64,000 nucleotides of DNA. It comes from Ningiella ruwaisensis. Its GTDB lineage: Bacteria; Pseudomonadota; Gammaproteobacteria; Enterobacterales; Alteromonadaceae. Below the pieces are notes generated by a model. The model made no database searches, was not told the DNA's origin, and saw nothing but the letters and a program-made list of their open reading frames with translations. Position 1 is the stretch's first letter. Each line of letters begins with the position of its first letter. The stretch is from the NCBI RefSeq assembly GCF_004798935.1, contig NZ_RAHT01000005.1:62001-126000 (forward strand), written 5' to 3'. Of the stretch, positions 11,145-19,679 are shown in pieces. The position numbers were made by a program, and so were the translations under genes.

Positions 11145-12346
11145 GCATTTATCTCTGCGATACTCTCTTTTGCATAGGCCCTACACGCTTCATCGTGAGC
11201 CAAAATGTCTTCAAGGCGCGCTAGTGTAACATTGTGAGCCCTTTCAACAACCTGTGCGTTTATTTTGTAAATGTCAGTAAACTTGAGCTTACCGGTTAAA
11301 AATGCATCCACTGCAATTTCATTTGCTGCATTTAATGCGGTGGTGGCAGCTTGGCCCAAAGCGCTTGCTTCCATTGCTAAAAATAGATTCGGAAAGCGAT
11401 CTTTTTCCGGTTTTTCAAAACTGAAATCTGCCAGTGCAAAAAAATCAAGCGCATCAACGCCAGATTCAATGCGCTGTGGAAATGCCAGCGCATGCGCAAT
11501 TGGCGTTCGCATATCCGGATTACCCAGTTGAGCCAAAACAGAACCATCTCTATATTGCACCATAGAGTGAATGGTACTCTGTGGATGAATGACGACTTTT
11601 ATGTCTTGCTCATTCACGCCAAACAGCCACTTCGCCTCAATGAATTCCAAACCTTTATTCATCATTGAGGCAGAGTCGACGGATATCTTGCGGCCCATGT
11701 CCCAGTTAGGATGCGCACATGCCTGATCCGGTGTTACATTTTCCAATTCGTCAGGCATCATGCAGCGAAAGGGTCCACCAGAAGCCGTTAACAGAATATG
11801 AGAAATCCCGCTTTCTTGCGTTTTACCGTATTGATACTCGTAAGGTAGACACTGAAAAATTGCATTATGTTCACTATCAATGGGAATTAAAGTAGCGCCA
11901 TGCTCTTCAACCGCTTTCATAAAGAGCTCACCAGACATCACCAATGACTCTTTATTCGCCAGTAGCACCTTTTTGCCCGCTTTTACAGCAGCCATCGTCG
12001 GCATTAATCCCGCAGCGCCAACAATCGCAGACATAACTGTATCAACTGCACTCTCTTTTGCTATGTCAATCAGACCTTGCTGGCCGCACAAAATTTTTGG
12101 AAAAACCGACTTTTCAGAAAAGCGGCTTGAACGTTCCTGTATTAAGGTTTTAATCGCTATCGCATCTTTTTCGGTGTGAACAACTGCATATTCAGGCTCA
12201 TGCTTTATCACGATATCTGCAAGGCGAGGCAAATTCGAAAAACCAGAGACCGCATATAGTTTATAGCGCTCAGGATGGCGTGATATGACGTCAAGTGTGC
12301 TGCTACCAATTGAGCCTGTAGCGCCTAAAATTGTGATGGTTTGCAT
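11141..12346 (-). CDS. dxr: 1-deoxy-D-xylulose 5-phosphate reductoisomerase
   Basis: NADPH-dependent enzyme (IspC) that makes 2-C-methyl-D-erythritol 4-phosphate in the MEP isoprenoid pathway, feeding UppS two genes upstream. The 401-residue protein has the N-terminal dinucleotide motif GATGSIGSSTLDV, the ANKESLV segment, and the metal/substrate region with IPIDSEHNAIFQC and SVDSASMMNKGLE. It begins with ATG 12346, 37 bp after cdsA, and overlaps rseP. All expected motifs are present and the length is normal. Confidence 0.97.
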   Translation of the reverse strand: MQTITILGATGSIGSSTLDVISRHPERYKLYAVSGFSNLPRLADIVIKHEPEYAVVHTEKDAIAIKTLIQERSSRFSEKSVFPKILCGQQGLIDIAKESAVDTVMSAIVGAAGLMPTMAAVKAGKKVLLANKESLVMSGELFMKAVEEHGATLIPIDSEHNAIFQCLPYEYQYGKTQESGISHILLTASGGPFRCMMPDELENVTPDQACAHPNWDMGRKISVDSASMMNKGLEFIEAKWLFGVNEQDIKVVIHPQSTIHSMVQYRDGSVLAQLGNPDMRTPIAHALAFPQRIESGVDALDFFALADFSFEKPEKDRFPNLFLAMEASALGQAATTALNAANEIAVDAFLTGKLKFTDIYKINAQVVERAHNVTLARLEDILAHDEACRAYAKESIAEINA

Positions 12347-12383
12347 GACAACAATGATACCTTGAAAAGAAAATGTCTGGAGA

Positions 12384-13247
12384 CTATGCCATCCAAATCA
12401 TATAGCAGAATGCAAATACCGGAAAAGCGGCTGTTAAACTATCGATGCGATCCATAACACCGCCATGGCCTGGTAAAATCCTGCCGCTATCTTTAATGCC
12501 AGCACAACGTTTTACCATAGATTCATTTAAATCGCCCAAGGCCGACACGGCAACTGTAATGGCACCAATTAACACATGCACGCCAATTCGTGATGGTTCA
12601 AATTGATAATGCATCGCTGCAAAAGCGATAATGGCAAAGGAGGCCGTTATACCGCCCAGTAGACCCTCTACACTTTTACCGGGTGAAACATTTGGACGTA
12701 GTTTATGTTTACCAAATTTAACACCCACAAAAAAAGCGCCGATGTCCGCCGCCCACACAATACCGAGCACATAAAATAGCAGTGACGCGCCGTAAAAAGG
12801 GTCTACATCATAAAGACTGGTGCGAAGACTTACGATTGCAACCCAGGTGGGTATAAGCGTAAGCATCCCAAACACCGCTCGAATCGGTATACTGTCTTTC
12901 CAAAATTCGCTATACCTAGGATAGGCAATAATCATAAATAGTGAGGCTAACCACCATAGAGCGGCAAGCCACAAAATGAATACAAATAGCGGATGCAACT
13001 CGCCCTGGACCCAGATATCTTCCGGGCGAACCGCCAATATCAGCGCCGCGCACAATACGCCAATGAAGACCATAAACCAGCCTTTAAAAATGCGAGCCGT
13101 GATCCCAGACATGTTGGCCCATTCGTATGCGCCGATGCATATCACGCCAGCAACAGCGTATTTAAACCCTTCAATGGGTAAAAACAGAATGGCAAAAAGC
13201 GCCAGCGGAGCAAGAACAAGAGCCGTGATAACGCGCTGCTTTAGCAT
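12384..13247 (-). CDS. cdsA: Phosphatidate cytidylyltransferase
   Basis: Integral membrane enzyme that makes CDP-diacylglycerol from phosphatidate and CTP, the branch point of phospholipid synthesis. The 287-residue product has about eight hydrophobic segments and the family signature: SPGKSVEGL, then the C-terminal DSGRILPGHGGVMDRIDS block. Its ATG at 13247 lies seven bases inside the uppS 3' end, implying coupled translation. It belongs to the pyrH-frr-uppS-cdsA-dxr-rseP-bamA-skp unit. Confidence 0.96.
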   Translation of the reverse strand: MLKQRVITALVLAPLALFAILFLPIEGFKYAVAGVICIGAYEWANMSGITARIFKGWFMVFIGVLCAALILAVRPEDIWVQGELHPLFVFILWLAALWWLASLFMIIAYPRYSEFWKDSIPIRAVFGMLTLIPTWVAIVSLRTSLYDVDPFYGASLLFYVLGIVWAADIGAFFVGVKFGKHKLRPNVSPGKSVEGLLGGITASFAIIAFAAMHYQFEPSRIGVHVLIGAITVAVSALGDLNESMVKRCAGIKDSGRILPGHGGVMDRIDSLTAAFPVFAFCYMIWMA

Positions 13248-14032
13248 GCTTTATGCTCTACGTCTTGAGTCATAATTTGTTCCCCGGTCAAGCCGAAACG
13301 GCGCTGTCTGAGTGAAAAGTCTTCTACTGCAGCAGCAAAGGTTTGTTCACTAAAGTCAGGCCACAGCGTTTCAGTAAAATAAAATTCTGCGTATGCACAT
13401 TGCCAGAGCAGGAAATTACTTACACGATGATCACCACCTGTTCGAATCAGTAAATCCAATTCAGGAAGACCATGCGTACTAATATTGGTATCCAGACTTT
13501 GTTCAGTAATCTCACTTATGTCCATTTTGCCCGCAAGCACATCGCGAGTTAAGGCCTTCGCAGCATTAACAATATCCCAGCGACCTCCGTAGTTAGCGGC
13601 AATATTTAAGGTCAGCGCCTTATTATCACGCGTAAGCAGCTCAGCGTCGCTAATTTTATGCTGCAACTTTTCGTCAAACCCACTGATATCTCCAATGACG
13701 TTTAGTCGAATATCGTTTTTGTGCAACTTTTTCACTTCACTTTTAAGCACCATGCCAAATAAATCCATTAAAACGCTGACTTCCTCTTTGGGACGTTGCC
13801 AATTTTCGCTGGAAAATGCAAAAAGCGTAAGTGACTTTATACCTTGAGAGCGAGCAAAACGCACCGACGCTCGCACGGCCTCAACGCCTGCCTTGTGGCC
13901 AAAAGTACGATGTTTATTTCGCTGCTGTGCCCAGCGACCGTTGCCGTCCATGATAATTGCAACGTGCTGAGGCACTTTGGTTTTACACTCCTTTTGAGAG
14001 TCCAAAACGATTGATTTCTTCTTTTTAAACAA
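13241..14032 (-). CDS. uppS: Undecaprenyl diphosphate synthase
   Basis: Cis-prenyltransferase (IspU) that makes C55 undecaprenyl diphosphate, the lipid carrier for peptidoglycan and for surface glycans such as the one encoded at the right end of this window. The 263-residue product carries IIMDGNGRWA (catalytic Asp), the FAFSSENW region and the C-terminal RTGGDHRVSNFLLWQ block; the family more often reads GGEQRISN there. The start is TTG at 14032, one base after the frr stop. The first 20 or so residues are a basic extension that may not be translated if an internal start is used. Confidence 0.94.
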   Translation of the reverse strand: MFKKKKSIVLDSQKECKTKVPQHVAIIMDGNGRWAQQRNKHRTFGHKAGVEAVRASVRFARSQGIKSLTLFAFSSENWQRPKEEVSVLMDLFGMVLKSEVKKLHKNDIRLNVIGDISGFDEKLQHKISDAELLTRDNKALTLNIAANYGGRWDIVNAAKALTRDVLAGKMDISEITEQSLDTNISTHGLPELDLLIRTGGDHRVSNFLLWQCAYAEFYFTETLWPDFSEQTFAAAVEDFSLRQRRFGLTGEQIMTQDVEHKAC

Positions 14033-14033
14033 A

Positions 14034-14591
14034 CTACACTTCCATGAGTTCTTTTTCTTTGTCTGCCAGGGTATTGTCGATTTTCTTTATATAATCATTG
14101 GTTAGCGTCTGGATATTTTCTTCGGCAGCGCGAGCTTCATCTTCACTGATTTCTTTTTCTTTCAAAAGCTCTTTGATGTCACTATTTGCATCTCGACGAA
14201 TATTTCGAACAGCAACGCGTCCTTGTTCTACTTCATTGCGGACAACGCGAATAAGATCTTTACGGCGTTCTTCTGTCAACGCTGGCATGGGAATTCGGAT
14301 GGTCGTTCCTGCACTCATGGGATTTAAGCCAAGGTCAGACTGCATTATTGCCTTTTCCACGGCTTGAATAGCACTTTTATCAAAAACTGAAAGAGCAAGC
14401 GTACGACTATCTTCAGCAACGATATTGGCAAGTTGCTTTAAAGGCGTATCTGCCCCGTAGTAGTTAACCATAATGCTATCAAGCAAACTGGGATGTGCGC
14501 GGCCTGTGCGGATTTTACTAAGCTGGCTTTTAAGTGCTACTACGCTTTTTTCCATGCGCTCTTGCGCATCTAATTCAATTTCATCAATCAT
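14034..14591 (-). CDS. frr: Ribosome recycling factor
   Basis: Splits post-termination ribosomes together with EF-G. The 185 residues match the fixed family length. The protein has the two-domain layout, with a long three-helix bundle and an [11 protein letters not shown] segment near the N-terminus and the [18 protein letters not shown]-like region (here [18 protein letters not shown]) in the centre. It starts at ATG 14591, nine bases after pyrH, in the conserved pyrH-frr pair. Confidence 0.97.
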   Translation of the reverse strand: MIDEIELDAQERMEKSVVALKSQLSKIRTGRAHPSLLDSIMVNYYGADTPLKQLANIVAEDSRTLALSVFDKSAIQAVEKAIMQSDLGLNPMSAGTTIRIPMPALTEERRKDLIRVVRNEVEQGRVAVRNIRRDANSDIKELLKEKEISEDEARAAEENIQTLTNDYIKKIDNTLADKEKELMEV

Positions 14592-14600
14592 AATTATCTC

Positions 14601-15344
14601 TTATTCTTCTATTTTTTGTGCATGACAAATAAGTGTACCTTCATCCTCGCCTAACACAACCGCCTTTAAGCAACCCGGTGTATTCATATTGAACACTCGA
14701 ATGGGCATGTTGTGGTCTCGAGCCAAAGTAAAGGCAGACAAATCCATCACTTTCAGCTCTTTTTCTAACACTTCTTGATACGTAAGCGCTTTTAGCAGCT
14801 GCGCATCTGGATTTTTCACTGGGTCAGCGCTGTACACGCCATCGACCTTGGTGGCCTTGAATACAGCATCAGCTTCAATTTCAATGCCGCGCAAACAGGC
14901 AGCTGAATCGGTTGTAAAAAATGGATTACCTGTACCCGCAGCAAAAATCACAACCTTGCCTGATTTAAGCATACTTATGGCATCTGTCCAATTATATGAG
15001 TCACAAACGCCATTTAGCGGGATAGCTGACATCAAGCGCGCATTAACGTAAGCTCTATGAAGCGCATCGCGCATGGCAAGACCATTCATGACGGTTGCGA
15101 GCATTCCCATATGATCGCCAACCACGCGGTTCATACCGGCCTTAGCCAAGCCTTCACCCCGAAATAAATTACCACCACCAATCACTAAGCCGACTTCTAC
15201 ACCCAACTCTACAAGTTCTTTGATCTCCTGTGCCATTCGGTCAAGCACTTTAGCATCAATACCAAAGTTTTCCTCCCCCATCAAAGCTTCACCAGAGAGC
15301 TTAAGCAAAATTCGTCGATAAGCAGGTTTAGGAGATACGCTCAT
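14601..15344 (-). CDS. pyrH: Uridylate kinase
   Basis: Hexameric UMP kinase of the amino acid kinase fold, converting UMP to UDP. The 247-residue product shows the N-terminal [26 protein letters not shown] and the C-terminal nucleotide-binding region with [13 protein letters not shown]. It starts with ATG 15344. Upstream is a 446-bp gap to tsf with two large stem-loop elements and the tsf terminator, so pyrH must be transcribed from a promoter within or beside those elements; I could not pin down a convincing -35/-10 pair. Confidence 0.97.
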   Translation of the reverse strand: MSVSPKPAYRRILLKLSGEALMGEENFGIDAKVLDRMAQEIKELVELGVEVGLVIGGGNLFRGEGLAKAGMNRVVGDHMGMLATVMNGLAMRDALHRAYVNARLMSAIPLNGVCDSYNWTDAISMLKSGKVVIFAAGTGNPFFTTDSAACLRGIEIEADAVFKATKVDGVYSADPVKNPDAQLLKALTYQEVLEKELKVMDLSAFTLARDHNMPIRVFNMNTPGCLKAVVLGEDEGTLICHAQKIEE

Positions 15345-15377
15345 AAATACTAGTGTCCTTTTATATGTTTTACAGGT

Positions 15378-15505
15378 AATGCTGATGTTTTAGGAGGGAG
15401 CCCAGATATTCAAAGACGCTTTGCGCCATCCATGGCCGCTCTGCCAAAACCTTCCTGGTTTTGGAAGCTTTGAATATCTGGGCTCCCTCCTAAAACATCA
15501 GCATT
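15378..15505. repeat. Stem-loop element E1: perfect 38-bp inverted repeat
   Basis: Arms 15378-15415 and 15468-15505 are exact reverse complements over 38 bases and enclose 52 bases. Inside are a conserved block (GCCATCCATGGCCGCTC at about 15425-15441) and a second small hairpin (CCAAAACC pairing with GGTTTTGG). The core resembles elements E2-E4, while the outer stem sequence is unrelated to theirs. It lies just upstream of the pyrH start and encodes no credible protein. Confidence 0.9.
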
Positions 15506-15544
15506 CTTTACATGCCGTACGACTACTACTTAGGGCAGAGAACT

Positions 15545-15703
15545 GGAAATGCAAAATTTCGTGATATTTGTAAGTCGGGGCATGGCTTTCCAAAGTCTCC
15601 AAAACCATGGATGGTTTTGGCGAAGCGGTCATGGATGACGAACAGCGGCTTTGGAAAGCCATGCCCCGACTTGCAAATTATAATCGCGGAATTTTGTATT
15701 TCT
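15545..15703. repeat. Stem-loop element E2, opposite orientation to E1
   Basis: Arms 15566-15595 and 15649-15678 pair over 30 positions with one G-T type mismatch. Beyond a short bulge the pairing continues outward (15545-15565 with about 15683-15703), helped by G-U type pairs. The 53-base interior, read on the minus strand, aligns with E1 (TCATCCATGACCGCTTCG, then a CCAAAACC/GGTTTTGG hairpin). E1 and E2 are therefore head-to-head copies of one family in the tsf-pyrH gap. Confidence 0.85.
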
Positions 15704-15720
15704 CTTCAAACGTCGGCATA

Positions 15721-15747
15721 AAAAAGCACCTCTTTTGAGGTGCTTTA
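15721..15747 (-). terminator. Terminator after tsf
   Basis: A ten-base stem (15724-15733 with 15738-15747, AAAGCACCTC/GAGGTGCTTT) is followed on the minus strand by a run of six T. It lies 43 bases past the tsf stop and insulates pyrH from rpsB-tsf transcription. Confidence 0.88.
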
Positions 15748-15790
15748 TAGTGTATAGGAACATCACTGAATGAAAAAGCGAGAAAACGAA

Positions 15791-16663
15791 TTATTTCTTC
15801 GCGGCTTCCATTTGCGCGGCTACTTCCGCAGCAAAATCTTCAGTCTTTTTCTCAATACCTTCGCCTACTTCAAAACGTACAAAGTTGATAACGTCTGCGC
15901 CTTTGCTCTTAAGTAATTCACCTACGCTCATGCTAGGATCCTTAACAAACGGCTGGCCCGTTAAACTGATTTCGCCAGTGAATTTCTTCATGCGGCCAGC
16001 GACCATTTTTTCAGCAATATCAGCAGGCTTACCAGATTGCATTGCGATATCAATCTGGATTTCTTTTTCTTTCTCAACAACTTCAGCAGGCACATCTTCA
16101 GGCTTAACAAACTGCGGGCTTGACGCTGCAACGTGCATAGCCACATCCTTTGCCAAATCTTCGTCACCGCCGTTTAAGATAGCGATTACACCGATACGAC
16201 CGCCGTGAACATAAGCGCCCAGGTTATCACCTTCTACATTGATGACACGACGTGGAGAGATGTTTTCACCGATTTTCGCAACAAGTGTGTCGCGTGTATC
16301 TTGAACCGTATTACCATCAACTTCCGCTGCATTCAAAGTTTCAATATCATTGATATTGTTTTGAGATGCTACATCCAATACTTTTTGACCAAAAGCTAAA
16401 AAGCCTTCATCACGAGCAACGAAGTCAGTTTCACAGTTTAGTTCAAGCATCGTGGCTTTATTGCTCTCTACTTTGGTTAAGATTACACCTTCAGCTGCAA
16501 TACGACCTGCTTTCTTAGCTGCTTTTGCCTGACCAGACTTACGCATGTTTTCAATAGCTTGCTCGATGTCACCATCGGTTTCAACCAAGGCTTTTTTACA
16601 ATCTAACATGCCTGCGCCTGTGCGCTCGCGTAGTTCTTTTACCAGTGCTGCAGTCACTGCCAT
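15791..16663 (-). CDS. tsf: Elongation factor Ts
   Basis: Guanine nucleotide exchange factor for EF-Tu. The 290-residue protein has the N-terminal UBA-like domain ([20 protein letters not shown]), the [10 protein letters not shown] motif that contacts EF-Tu, and two core dimerisation domains. It starts with ATG 16663, 97 bp after rpsB, with an attenuator-like hairpin in that gap and a strong terminator downstream. Confidence 0.98.
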   Translation of the reverse strand: MAVTAALVKELRERTGAGMLDCKKALVETDGDIEQAIENMRKSGQAKAAKKAGRIAAEGVILTKVESNKATMLELNCETDFVARDEGFLAFGQKVLDVASQNNINDIETLNAAEVDGNTVQDTRDTLVAKIGENISPRRVINVEGDNLGAYVHGGRIGVIAILNGGDEDLAKDVAMHVAASSPQFVKPEDVPAEVVEKEKEIQIDIAMQSGKPADIAEKMVAGRMKKFTGEISLTGQPFVKDPSMSVGELLKSKGADVINFVRFEVGEGIEKKTEDFAAEVAAQMEAAKK

Positions 16664-16689
16664 TTTTCTGTCCTCAAAATTTAGTATAT

Positions 16690-16722
16690 AAAAAAGAGAC
16701 CTTTAAGCTTTCGCCTGGTCTC
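16690..16722 (-). terminator. Attenuator-like hairpin between rpsB and tsf
   Basis: On the minus strand GGAGACC pairs with GGTCTC (16717-16722 with 16696-16701), followed by TTTTTTATA. The stem is short with a 15-base loop, so it is probably a partial terminator that sets the rpsB:tsf ratio, as known in other gammaproteobacteria. Confidence 0.6.
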
Positions 16723-16760
16723 CTTAAAGTCATTTAGATAAGTTAAGCGTGATAGCTTGC

Positions 16761-17492
16761 TTATTCACCTTCAACTACAAACTCGTCAGCGGCAGCTGCT
16801 GCTGCTGCATCGCCATTACGACCACTTAGTACGGCATCAGCAACTGCATTAGTGTACAGTTGGATAGCGCGGATAGCATCGTCGTTTCCAGGAATAACGT
16901 AATCAACGCCATCCGGGTTTGAATTAGTATCTACCACAGCAACCACAGGAATTCCAAGGTTACGTGCTTCGGTAATAGCAATATGCTCATGATCAGCATC
17001 AATAACAAAGATCACGTCCGGTAAGCCGCCCATGTCCTTGATACCGCCAAGGCTGTTTTCAAGCTTGGCCATTTCGCGCTGAAGTAAAAGCACTTCTTTT
17101 TTGGTTAACTTGTCAAACGTACCGTCTTTTGATTGTGTTTCCAGATCTTTTAAACGGTTGATTGACTGACGAACTGTTTTCCAGTTTGTCAACATACCAC
17201 CTAACCAACGCTTGTTTACGTAGTATTGACCGCACTTTTGCGCAGCTTCTTTTATCGCTTCGCCAGCGGCGCGCTTTGTACCAACAAACAATACTTTGCC
17301 TTTGCGGTTTGCAACGCCAGTTAAAAATGAAAGTGCATCATTGAAAAGAGGAACGGTTTTTTCAAGATTGATGATATGAACTTTGTTACGAGCACCAAAG
17401 ATAAAAGGTGCCATTTTTGGGTTCCAGTAACGGGTTTGGTGACCAAAGTGTACGCCCGCCTGGAGCATGTCACGCATTGAAACGTTTGCCAT
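16761..17492 (-). CDS. rpsB: 30S ribosomal protein S2
   Basis: Small-subunit ribosomal protein S2. The 243-residue product opens with [22 protein letters not shown] and contains the [16 protein letters not shown] and [12 protein letters not shown] segments typical of the family. The C-terminus is an Ala-rich acidic tail. It starts with ATG 17492 and has a long leader (about 300 nt from the predicted promoter) that contains stem-loop element E3; S2 autoregulates through its leader in E. coli, so this leader may be regulatory. Confidence 0.98.
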   Translation of the reverse strand: MANVSMRDMLQAGVHFGHQTRYWNPKMAPFIFGARNKVHIINLEKTVPLFNDALSFLTGVANRKGKVLFVGTKRAAGEAIKEAAQKCGQYYVNKRWLGGMLTNWKTVRQSINRLKDLETQSKDGTFDKLTKKEVLLLQREMAKLENSLGGIKDMGGLPDVIFVIDADHEHIAITEARNLGIPVVAVVDTNSNPDGVDYVIPGNDDAIRAIQLYTNAVADAVLSGRNGDAAAAAAADEFVVEGE

Positions 17493-17568
17493 GATTATAA
17501 TCCTATTTGTAGGGGTTAGGCCTCCACATATCCCATCATTCGATCCTCGGTGTTTATTTCGACTGCAC

Positions 17569-17677
17569 CCTATCGAAAGCAGTTACCAATTAAAAAGACA
17601 CATAAATCCTTCCGTGGAGTTCGGCGCGGGCTGTCCATGCCCGCGACGCTTTTTAATTGGTAACCGCTTTCGATAGG
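17569..17677. repeat. Stem-loop element E3 in the rpsB leader
   Basis: Arms 17569-17597 and 17649-17677 are complementary at 28 of 29 positions, the exception being a G-U-compatible change. The 51-base interior holds CCTTCCGTGG, which aligns with CCATCCATGG of E1/E4, and a CGCGGGC/GCCCGCG hairpin with a TGTCCAT loop. It lies between the predicted rpsB promoter and the rpsB start codon, so it should be present in the mRNA leader. Confidence 0.85.
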
Positions 17678-17790
17678 AAGCGGCCAAAACAAACATACCT
17701 CAGACACCCCGAATTCAGTGTCGATATGTGTGTGAATTAAAGTTAATCTGCTTGAAAGGGCACAGATAGTGTAAGTGCTCAGTCAAAACA

Positions 17791-17826
17791 GGCGCGCTTT
17801 ATACCATTACGAGCCCAATATGGCAA
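17791..17826 (-). promoter_or_regulatory. Predicted rpsB promoter with GC-rich discriminator
   Basis: On the minus strand TTGCCA (17821-17826) is separated by 17 bp from TATAAA (17798-17803), followed by GCGCGCC. A GC-rich discriminator after the -10 is the known mark of stringently controlled ribosomal promoters. The predicted start is about 300 nt upstream of rpsB. Confidence 0.7.
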
Positions 17827-17902
17827 GAATTTATGCGCGATAATTCAACACTTACCATTCTTAAGGGTGTCTCTTTAAATATAAGTTTTGGTGCAAATGT
17901 GA

Positions 17903-18247
17903 TCACAAACTTTCCGGGTTCGGTGGCGGAAATTGTTGTTTTTGATGCAGTATTCTCAAAACCAAAATATCTACGTTATTAACTATAGAGTGCTTAACAG
18001 AATCTTGATTTGTTTTCTGAGCCATGCTCTGAATAATATAAAAAATTGAAATATCGTAAGCTGGTATGATTAAAAAGCGTCCCGGCAATCCTGGTTTTTT
18101 GACGCCTAAATGAGGATGCTCGTTAAGTAAACTTATGTTTTTTTCAATGACCTCATCGCAACGATGAGCAACTTTTGGGTCAAATTGGTAAAGATATTTG
18201 AAGAAATATTGTCGGTCCTTAAGGGCGTCCTCTTCCCAGAAAATCAT
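17903..18247 (-). CDS. RelE/ParE-family toxin, possibly degraded
   Basis: Small 114-residue protein of the RelE/ParE toxin superfamily; such toxins act on ribosome-bound mRNA or on gyrase. The N-terminal two thirds (FWEEDALKDR, EHPHLGVKKPGLPGRFL) and the end (LRILHQKQQFPP) match the plasmid-addiction toxin pattern I know. Between SIFYII and VDIL there is an extra stretch of about 15-18 residues (SMAQKTNQDSVKHS region) not usual in the family, which may break the core sheet. The antitoxin-like gene lies 112 bp upstream on the same strand, a larger gap than the usual overlap. Function is inferred from family resemblance only. Confidence 0.6.
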   Translation of the reverse strand: MIFWEEDALKDRQYFFKYLYQFDPKVAHRCDEVIEKNISLLNEHPHLGVKKPGLPGRFLIIPAYDISIFYIIQSMAQKTNQDSVKHSIVNNVDILVLRILHQKQQFPPPNPESL

Positions 18248-18355
18248 TGCATATTCCTCATAAAATGCTGTTATTAATTTTCAAAAACTAATTCCAAAAA
18301 TTTAATTGTAGTATCCTTAGTACTTTAAGCCTGCTTACTTTTTGCTCACGTTTTA

Positions 18356-18381
18356 AAAATCAGTTTTGAAAATCAGTTTTG
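18356..18381. repeat. 13-bp tandem duplication at the antitoxin 3' end
   Basis: The unit AAAATCAGTTTTG occurs twice in direct succession (18356-18368 and 18369-18381). It shifts the frame at the end of the antitoxin gene and adds a few C-terminal residues before the stop. Confidence 0.85.
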
Positions 18382-18632
18382 AACTGGGCCATTCTGGCAT
18401 TGGCTTTTTCGTGACTCAGAATGCGGCTATTGCCTCTTTCATACTTCGCAAACGCTTCTTTTACCTGCATGGCATACCAGTCATTATTTTGCTCATATTC
18501 TCTTTGCTGTGACGCTAAATCCTCAATCAATTGACGACACGCGTCACTTAAACTCCTGCCTTGTCTTTGCGCCATTTTTTGTGCAAGTGACTTTAGCTCT
18601 TTATCTATTCTGAACTGTATTCTCGTTTCCAT
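18360..18632 (-). CDS. RelB/DinJ-like antitoxin
   Basis: A 90-residue protein with an N-terminal ribbon-helix-helix-like segment (TRIQFRIDKELKSLAQKMA, then GRSLSDACRQLIEDLA), as in RelB/DinJ antitoxins that dimerise, bind their own promoter and neutralise the toxin through the C-terminal part. It starts with ATG 18632 and precedes the toxin-like gene by 112 bp. The 3' end carries a 13-bp tandem duplication that alters the last residues. The pair sits between rpsB and the map operon, a place where an accessory cassette could have been inserted. Confidence 0.65.
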   Translation of the reverse strand: METRIQFRIDKELKSLAQKMAQRQGRSLSDACRQLIEDLASQQREYEQNNDWYAMQVKEAFAKYERGNSRILSHEKANARMAQFKTDFQN

Positions 18633-18765
18633 TACTTGCCGCCCTTCACCGCCGATGAACTACTGAGTGATAAATTAAAAACTGTACTCACAAACGTTAT
18701 CACAAAATTCATGCCGCAAAAAGCAACACGCCCTAACAATGAGTAATATTGAAATAAATAACTTG

Positions 18766-18774
18766 TGATATAAT
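18766..18774 (+). promoter_or_regulatory. Extended -10 promoter of map-glnD-dapD
   Basis: TGATATAAT is an extended -10 element (TGN-TATAAT) located about 43 bp before the map start. A TTGAAA at 18749 is too close (14 bp) for a normal -35, so this is probably an extended -10 promoter. Confidence 0.5.
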
Positions 18775-18816
18775 CACTGTGTTTTTGCTGAAATTGATTG
18801 AAATGGGGACTAAGGC

Positions 18817-19608
18817 TTGAGTATTACGATTAAAACGCCTGAAGAAATTGAAAAAATGCGCATTGCTGGCAAGCTGGCGTCTGACGTATTAGTGATGATT
18901 GGTGAGCACGTAAAAAAAGGCGTGACTACCGATGAGCTAAATCAAATATGCCATGATTATATTGTTAATGAGCAAGGTGCCACTCCTGCACCATTAAATT
19001 ATGGCCACCCTCCCTTTCCCAAATCTATTTGTACCTCAGTTAATCACGTGATTTGTCATGGCATTCCATCTGATAAAAAACTGAAAGATGGTGATATTGT
19101 AAATATCGACGTCACTGTTATAAAAGATGGTTATCATGGCGACACCTCTAAAATGTTTGTGGTTGGCAAGCCCAGCATATTAGCTGAACGTCTTATTCGT
19201 GTGACGCAGGAATGCCTGTATAAAGGCATTGCTTTAGTCAAGCCTGGTGTGCGACTTGGTGATATAGGGCATGCTATTCAAACGCATGCGGAATCACATC
19301 ATTATTCAATTGTGCGTGAATACTGCGGACACGGTATTGGCGCGGTTTTTCATGAAGAACCTCAAGTGGTGCACTATGGCCGCCCCGGAACAGGCGAAGT
19401 GTTAAAAGCCGGCATGTGTTTTACTATCGAGCCTATGGTGAATGCCGGAAAACGCCATTCAAAAATTTTACCTGATCAATGGACGGTAGTGACTAAGGAT
19501 CGCAGTTTGAGCGCGCAATGGGAGCACACTTTGTTGGTGACCGAAACAGGCGTTGAAGTGCTTACTTTAAGAGATGAAGAAAGTTTGCCGCGCTTTTTTA
19601 ATAACTAG
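18817..19608 (+). CDS. map: Type I methionine aminopeptidase
   Basis: Removes the initiator methionine from nascent proteins. The 263-residue protein matches E. coli Map in length and opening (ITIKTPEEIEKMRIAGKLA). Metal and catalytic residues are visible in VNHVICHGIP, VNIDVTVIKDGYHGD, GHGIGAVFHEEP, FTIEPM and QWEHTLLVT. The start is TTG at 18817, which gives the full-length N-terminus. It is divergent from rpsB and the toxin-antitoxin pair and leads the map-glnD-dapD group. Confidence 0.97.
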   Translation: MSITIKTPEEIEKMRIAGKLASDVLVMIGEHVKKGVTTDELNQICHDYIVNEQGATPAPLNYGHPPFPKSICTSVNHVICHGIPSDKKLKDGDIVNIDVTVIKDGYHGDTSKMFVVGKPSILAERLIRVTQECLYKGIALVKPGVRLGDIGHAIQTHAESHHYSIVREYCGHGIGAVFHEEPQVVHYGRPGTGEVLKAGMCFTIEPMVNAGKRHSKILPDQWTVVTKDRSLSAQWEHTLLVTETGVEVLTLRDEESLPRFFNN

Positions 19609-19679
19609 AAAGATAATAGTTAACAATATTTGGAAGTCACTGTAATCACTAAGTTTCATCATTAGGACCTCATAACTCA

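Noticed and set aside
15512-15721. 69-codon ORF on the plus strand upstream of pyrH
   Set aside because: It lies across stem-loop element E2 and has no protein-like composition; it is an accident of the repeat.
17467-17676. 69-codon ORF on the plus strand
   Set aside because: It covers the rpsB leader and element E3 and overlaps the rpsB start; no family resemblance.
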